From Microbacteriaceae bacterium (GTDB taxonomy: Bacteria; Actinomycetota; Actinomycetes; Actinomycetales; Microbacteriaceae), in NCBI GenBank assembly GCA_024639925.1, contig JAHEGA010000037.1, forward strand, positions 1 to 8,986: a DNA stretch of 8,986 nt. Reading direction: 5' to 3'. The notes under the pieces were generated by a model that was not told where the DNA came from, made no database searches, and saw only the letters and a program-made list of their open reading frames with translations. The position numbers and the translations under genes were made by a program. Below are positions 6,732 through 8,986 of this stretch, in pieces; within the stretch, counting starts at the first letter, position 1; every line of letters begins with the position of its first letter.

Positions 6732-7445
6732 ATGGCCTTCTGGAAGCGTAAGAAACCCCCAGAGAGCCCCACCCTGCCCTCCCGGGGCGACACCTCAGCG
6801 GTCAACAAAGTCGACGTTGATGCTCTCGCGCCGCCTGCTGCGGACTTTCTGGTGAGTGCCGTGAACCTGCAGTCACGCCTGGCAACACTGTTGGCGCAGT
6901 GTGCGGAGCAGGCCTGGTCAAGTGCCGATTCCGAAGAATTGATGCGCGCTGCGGGCATGGCGATGGATCGCTACCGCGCCTTCGACACCCTTCTGGGCGA
7001 TTACGTCGATGATGTTCCCCTTGCCCTCGCGCCAGGCCGAGAAAAGCTTGCCCGACACCTCAGCCGCCTGGACAGTTCACGGTGGTATGAGAACCTCACG
7101 ACCGCGTATGTGGTGACCGGGTTTAGCAGGGACTTCTGGCATCTCCTCGCTCAAGGCATGCCGAAGGCACTCACCGAGCGAGCCCAGGGAATCCTGGCTG
7201 ATCAGGGCGACGAGGAAGCGATGGCTCGCGTCCTGGAGGGGTTACTCGTGTCCGACGAGCGCTATCGCTCGCGAGTCAGCCTGTGGTCACGCCGCCTGGT
7301 GGGCGATGTGATGCTGATGTGTCGCGATGCGCTCTCGGCCAGAGCGCAGGCCTCACAGGACACCGAAGCTCCCCTGGAGCCGGTGTTGACAGAAGTGTTG
7401 GGCCACCACACCAGAAGGCTCGACCGACTCGGCCTCACCGCGTAG
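6732..7445 (+). CDS. Ferritin-like fold protein, actinobacterial (MiaE-like family), function unknown
   Basis: A 237-residue, mostly helical, soluble protein. A basic, proline-rich N-terminus (residues 1-20, starting MAFWKRKK) precedes a helical core of about 30-205, followed by a linker and a short C-terminal helix. Its pattern (a first pair of helices to about 95, then a helix around Trp118-Tyr119-Glu120 and a last one around Trp185-Ser-Arg-Arg-Leu) and its position beside a DEAD-box helicase and a DUF3107 gene match the actinobacterial proteins annotated as ferritin-like or tRNA-hydroxylase-like (mycobacterial Rv3210c by position, from memory). MiaE itself is a diiron tRNA hydroxylase, but I find no Glu-x-x-His pair, so a metal-binding role is doubtful here. 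The ATG at 6732 is the first possible start. It is a single gene, convergent with the small membrane protein gene, with seven bases between stop codons. Confidence 0.75.
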   Translation: MAFWKRKKPPESPTLPSRGDTSAVNKVDVDALAPPAADFLVSAVNLQSRLATLLAQCAEQAWSSADSEELMRAAGMAMDRYRAFDTLLGDYVDDVPLALAPGREKLARHLSRLDSSRWYENLTTAYVVTGFSRDFWHLLAQGMPKALTERAQGILADQGDEEAMARVLEGLLVSDERYRSRVSLWSRRLVGDVMLMCRDALSARAQASQDTEAPLEPVLTEVLGHHTRRLDRLGLTA

Positions 7446-7452
7446 CTACGGT

Positions 7453-7746
7453 TTAGCGAACCAAGCTCTCCCAGAGGGCTTCGTCCGAGGCATCACGACG
7501 CTTGGGGAGATAAATGCCGACGGCAATGGGTGCCGCTACGGCAAGGCCCAAAGCGATGATCCAGCCCCAGACCCCGCTGGGCGAGAGCCCCACCCACATG
7601 GCCAACGCCCACCCAAGAGATCCGGCGATGATGGCGGTGGAAGGAACCACGGCAAGACCCAGCCGGTCGCGCAAAGGCAGCACCAACCGCAGACCGAAGC
7701 CGATCAGGCCGGCTGCCGTGATCACAAGAACGAGGTTGACGGCCAC
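7453..7746 (-). CDS. Small three-helix membrane protein, unknown function
   Basis: A 97-residue hydrophobic protein that I do not recognise. Three likely transmembrane segments lie at about residues 3-25, 33-54 and 58-80, each rich in Ala, Val, Leu and Gly. Arg20 and Arg26-Arg28 sit near and after the first, and a charged tail starts Pro-Lys-Arg-Arg at 81-84 and is probably cytoplasmic. No catalytic or binding motif is visible. The GTG start at 7746 is three bases after the TAA of the DUF3107 gene (TAA CCC GTG), and there is no Shine-Dalgarno, so translation probably depends on coupling to the upstream gene. The tight spacing implies co-transcription with the DUF3107 gene. The charged end after an all-hydrophobic body, and the clean fit between two known genes, argue that it is real. 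Confidence 0.75.
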   Translation of the reverse strand: MAVNLVLVITAAGLIGFGLRLVLPLRDRLGLAVVPSTAIIAGSLGWALAMWVGLSPSGVWGWIIALGLAVAAPIAVGIYLPKRRDASDEALWESLVR

Positions 7747-7749
7747 GGG

Positions 7750-7974
7750 TTACGGCGCGAAGCCGACCTTCCGGGCCTTTTCGACACCCAGCTCGACGTA
7801 GGCGAGGTGGCGAGAGGCCACCACAAAAATGTGGCCTTTTTCGTCCTCGAACCGAATCGTGCCGCCGTCCGACGCAAGCCCATCGGCAATCGCCTTTTCG
7901 AGGTCTTTCACGTCGGTGTCGGTCGTGATGACGAGCTCGCGAGCAGTGTTAATGATTCCAATACGTATATCCAC
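7750..7974 (-). CDS. DUF3107 family protein (TB9.4-like)
   Basis: A 74-residue soluble protein that covers the whole DUF3107 family. It starts with the family-typical Asp-Ile-Arg-Ile-Gly-Ile and continues with Ala-Arg-Glu-Leu (11-14), a helix around 21-35, a beta pair around 39-53 and a final Ala-Tyr-Val-Glu-Leu-Gly (58-63), then Lys-Val-Gly-Phe (69-72). Family members, including mycobacterial TB9.4 (Rv3208A, a T-cell antigen), have no established biochemical role. The start is GTG at 7974, six bases after the -10-like TACGCT. AGAAGG directly abuts the GTG and is too close to act as a Shine-Dalgarno. The frame stays open upstream to 8616, but that is antisense to the adnA-like gene and not part of the family. 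It leads a two-gene unit with the membrane protein gene and is divergent from the helicase gene. Confidence 0.9.
   Translation of the reverse strand: MDIRIGIINTARELVITTDTDVKDLEKAIADGLASDGGTIRFEDEKGHIFVVASRHLAYVELGVEKARKVGFAP
7815..7841 (+). terminator. Terminator-like hairpin with T tract, antisense to the DUF3107 gene
   Basis: AGGCCAC (7815-7821) and GTGGCCT (7831-7837) are perfect inverted arms around a nine-base loop, followed by a run of T to 7841. On the plus strand this has the form of an intrinsic terminator. It lies inside the minus-strand DUF3107 gene, about 370 bases beyond the ferritin-like gene's stop, so it could stop antisense read-through. It may also be a by-product of coding sequence. 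Confidence 0.35.
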
Positions 7975-7980
7975 CCTTCT

Positions 7981-7986
7981 AGCGTA
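7981..7986 (-). promoter_or_regulatory. Predicted -10 box of a leaderless promoter for the DUF3107 gene
   Basis: On the minus strand TACGCT fits TANNNT and ends six bases before the GTG at 7974. It lies in the 47-base divergent gap shared with the adnA-like gene. TCGACA (8006-8001) is a -35 candidate, but its 14-base spacer is short. Confidence 0.55.
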
Positions 7987-8007
7987 GGGCACGTCACCTG
8001 TGTCGAT

Positions 8008-8013
8008 TAGCCT
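8008..8013 (+). promoter_or_regulatory. Predicted -10 box for the adnA-like gene
   Basis: TAGCCT fits TANNNT and ends five bases before an in-frame GTG at 8019 and eight bases before the ATG at 8022. The transcript would begin on the GTG or leave only two or three untranslated bases. No clear -35 is seen. Confidence 0.45.
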
Positions 8014-8021
8014 CAAAGGTG

Positions 8022-8986
8022 ATGTCCGATTCGACCTTCCCAGACCTCGTCGATGCTCCGGCGAACGTGCACTGCATCGTGCTGGGTGCCCCGGGATCGG
8101 GAAAGACAGAACTGCTGCAACAACGGTTTCTTTCGCTTGTTGACCAGGGTGTGCACCCGGATCAACTCTTGGTGGCGACACCCACGCGCCACCAGGCCTC
8201 TCACCTGCGAGATGTGCTGGGAGTGCGGCTTGCGAAGGCCACTCAGGGCGCGAGGGCTCGCTCTCTTGCCGCCCTCGCTTTTTCTCTCCTGGAGAGCTTT
8301 CATCGCCAGCACGGTCTTCCCGCTCCCGACCTGATGAAGGCCAGCCAGATCGACCTGGATATCCAGGCCTTGCTGACCGGCCACGAGGAAGACGGGTCGG
8401 GACCCGGCTGGCCGGAGATCTTTGGTCCCGAGGTTCGTGCGACCCGAGTGTTTCGCCAAGAGTTGCGCGAATGGATGGCGCGCGCGGGAGAACATGCTGC
8501 CGACAGTGACCAGATTCGTGCGGTGGCTCAACAATTGGGGCGAGCGGAATGGTCGGCCGCCGCAGATTTTTATGACGAATACCGTCGTGTGGTGGCAAGC
8601 GCGCGACCTGGCGCATTCGATTCGGGTGAAATTTTTGCCCGAGCGACCGCTGCGCTATCCGATGGGCTGCCCAAGGAGTGGGCGGGACTTGCGCACGTCT
8701 GCGTGGAGGACGCCCACGACCTGACCCACGCTGGCTTGACGCTGATCGAAGCGTTAGCGTCCCACGGGGTGGGAATGACGGTGGTGAGTGAGCCCGATGT
8801 GGCGGGCAACACCTTCCGCGGGAGCGAGCCCTCGGGCCACGCCCGATTGGCGGCCTCCTGGGGAGTCACCCCGATAGTCCTGGGCCAGGTGTGGCGTCAC
8901 GGGACAGAGATACGCTCAGTCGTGTCGGAAGTGGTCGCCCGCATTGGCACCGCCCAAGCGGGCACGCAACGAGCAGCCGCGAGCAC
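8022..8986 (+). CDS. adnA: UvrD-like SF1 helicase, probable AdnA subunit of the AdnAB helicase-nuclease, 5' part only
   Basis: The frame is open from the ATG at 8022 to the window end (321 residues seen; AdnA proteins are about 1,000). Superfamily 1A helicase motifs are recognisable but drifted. The Walker A GAPGSGKT (22-29) is intact, and motif Ia is TPTRHQASHLR (53-63). Motif II reads EDAHD (229-233) where DEAQD is usual. Motif III is SEPD...FRG (256-267) in place of GDPDQ...FRG, and motif IV carries VWRH (290-293). The N-terminal Q motif is absent. AdnAB is the actinobacterial double-strand-break end-resection machine, an ATPase and nuclease heterodimer in which, as I recall, AdnB is the main motor and AdnA's motor is weak, which fits this drift. 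The nuclease domain would lie beyond the window. Divergence from a DUF3107 gene supports AdnA. An in-frame GTG at 8019 is an alternative start. A generic UvrD paralogue is the other possibility. Confidence 0.8.
   Translation, partial: MSDSTFPDLVDAPANVHCIVLGAPGSGKTELLQQRFLSLVDQGVHPDQLLVATPTRHQASHLRDVLGVRLAKATQGARARSLAALAFSLLESFHRQHGLPAPDLMKASQIDLDIQALLTGHEEDGSGPGWPEIFGPEVRATRVFRQELREWMARAGEHAADSDQIRAVAQQLGRAEWSAAADFYDEYRRVVASARPGAFDSGEIFARATAALSDGLPKEWAGLAHVCVEDAHDLTHAGLTLIEALASHGVGMTVVSEPDVAGNTFRGSEPSGHARLAASWGVTPIVLGQVWRHGTEIRSVVSEVVARIGTAQAGTQRAAAS

Noticed and set aside
8013..8534. A 173-codon minus-strand open frame
   Set aside because: It is opposite the adnA-like gene, whose frame carries ordered helicase motifs; the antisense product shows none.
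7750..8616. A 288-codon minus-strand reading frame that includes the DUF3107 protein
   Set aside because: Only the last 74 residues are family-like. The upstream part is antisense to the motif-bearing adnA-like gene, is Arg/Pro-rich, and would cross the divergent promoter region.
1..8986. CRISPR arrays, insertion sequences, phage genes, toxin-antitoxin or other defence systems
   Set aside because: No spaced direct repeats, transposase motifs or unexplained accessory genes were seen. XerC is the only recombinase, and it is a core housekeeping gene rather than an integrase.

Overview
The window is ordinary chromosomal housekeeping DNA of a high-G+C actinobacterium, most likely a Microbacteriaceae-type lineage. 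The evidence is the protein families and their order: an XerC recombinase next to a degenerate M23 peptidase, then a DEAD-box helicase, a ferritin-like protein, a DUF3107 protein and an AdnA-like helicase. From memory this second block resembles the mycobacterial neighbourhood of rhlE, Rv3210c, TB9.4 and adnAB. No mobile element, CRISPR array, phage gene or toxin-antitoxin pair is visible, and no stretch longer than about 110 bases lacks a gene.

Layout. 1-495 (+) is the 3' end of a class III cyclic-nucleotide phosphodiesterase-like metallophosphoesterase, overlapping by one base the tyrosine recombinase xerC (495-1403, +). Convergent to it is a short M23-like exported protein (1406-1858, -). 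After a 108-base gap comes the ZIP-family metal transporter zupT (1967-2791, +), convergent with tRNA-Leu(UAG) (2819-2900, -), which lies just downstream of aminopeptidase P (2924-4372, -). Divergent from pepP, 29 bases away, is a PHP-domain phosphoesterase (4402-5295, +), whose stop overlaps the stop of a convergent DEAD-box RNA helicase (5292-6641, -). Divergent from the helicase is a ferritin-like protein (6732-7445, +). A two-gene minus-strand unit follows: DUF3107 protein (7750-7974) and a three-helix membrane protein (7453-7746). The window ends in the 5' part of an AdnA-type SF1 helicase (8022 to the end, +).

How the genes relate. This is mostly a set of single genes that alternate in strand, with very small gaps: DNA maintenance (XerC for chromosome dimer resolution, AdnA for break processing), RNA metabolism (helicase, PHP phosphoesterase, tRNA-Leu), peptide turnover (PepP) and metal uptake (ZupT). 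Only phosphodiesterase-xerC, pepP-tRNA and DUF3107-membrane protein look like possible shared units.

The most noteworthy structure is regulatory. Four of the eight independently started genes have a perfect TANNNT -10 hexamer exactly six bases before a GTG or ATG, the architecture of a leaderless promoter. Two more have CANNNT at the same place, and one has TANNNT five bases before a possible GTG. The one exception, the helicase, has a conventional leader with a Shine-Dalgarno-like GAGGA. Other points of interest are the reciprocal divergent pepP/PHP promoter region, a CTAG that supplies stop codons to both strands, a terminator-like hairpin antisense to the DUF3107 gene, and degenerate motor motifs in the AdnA-like protein.
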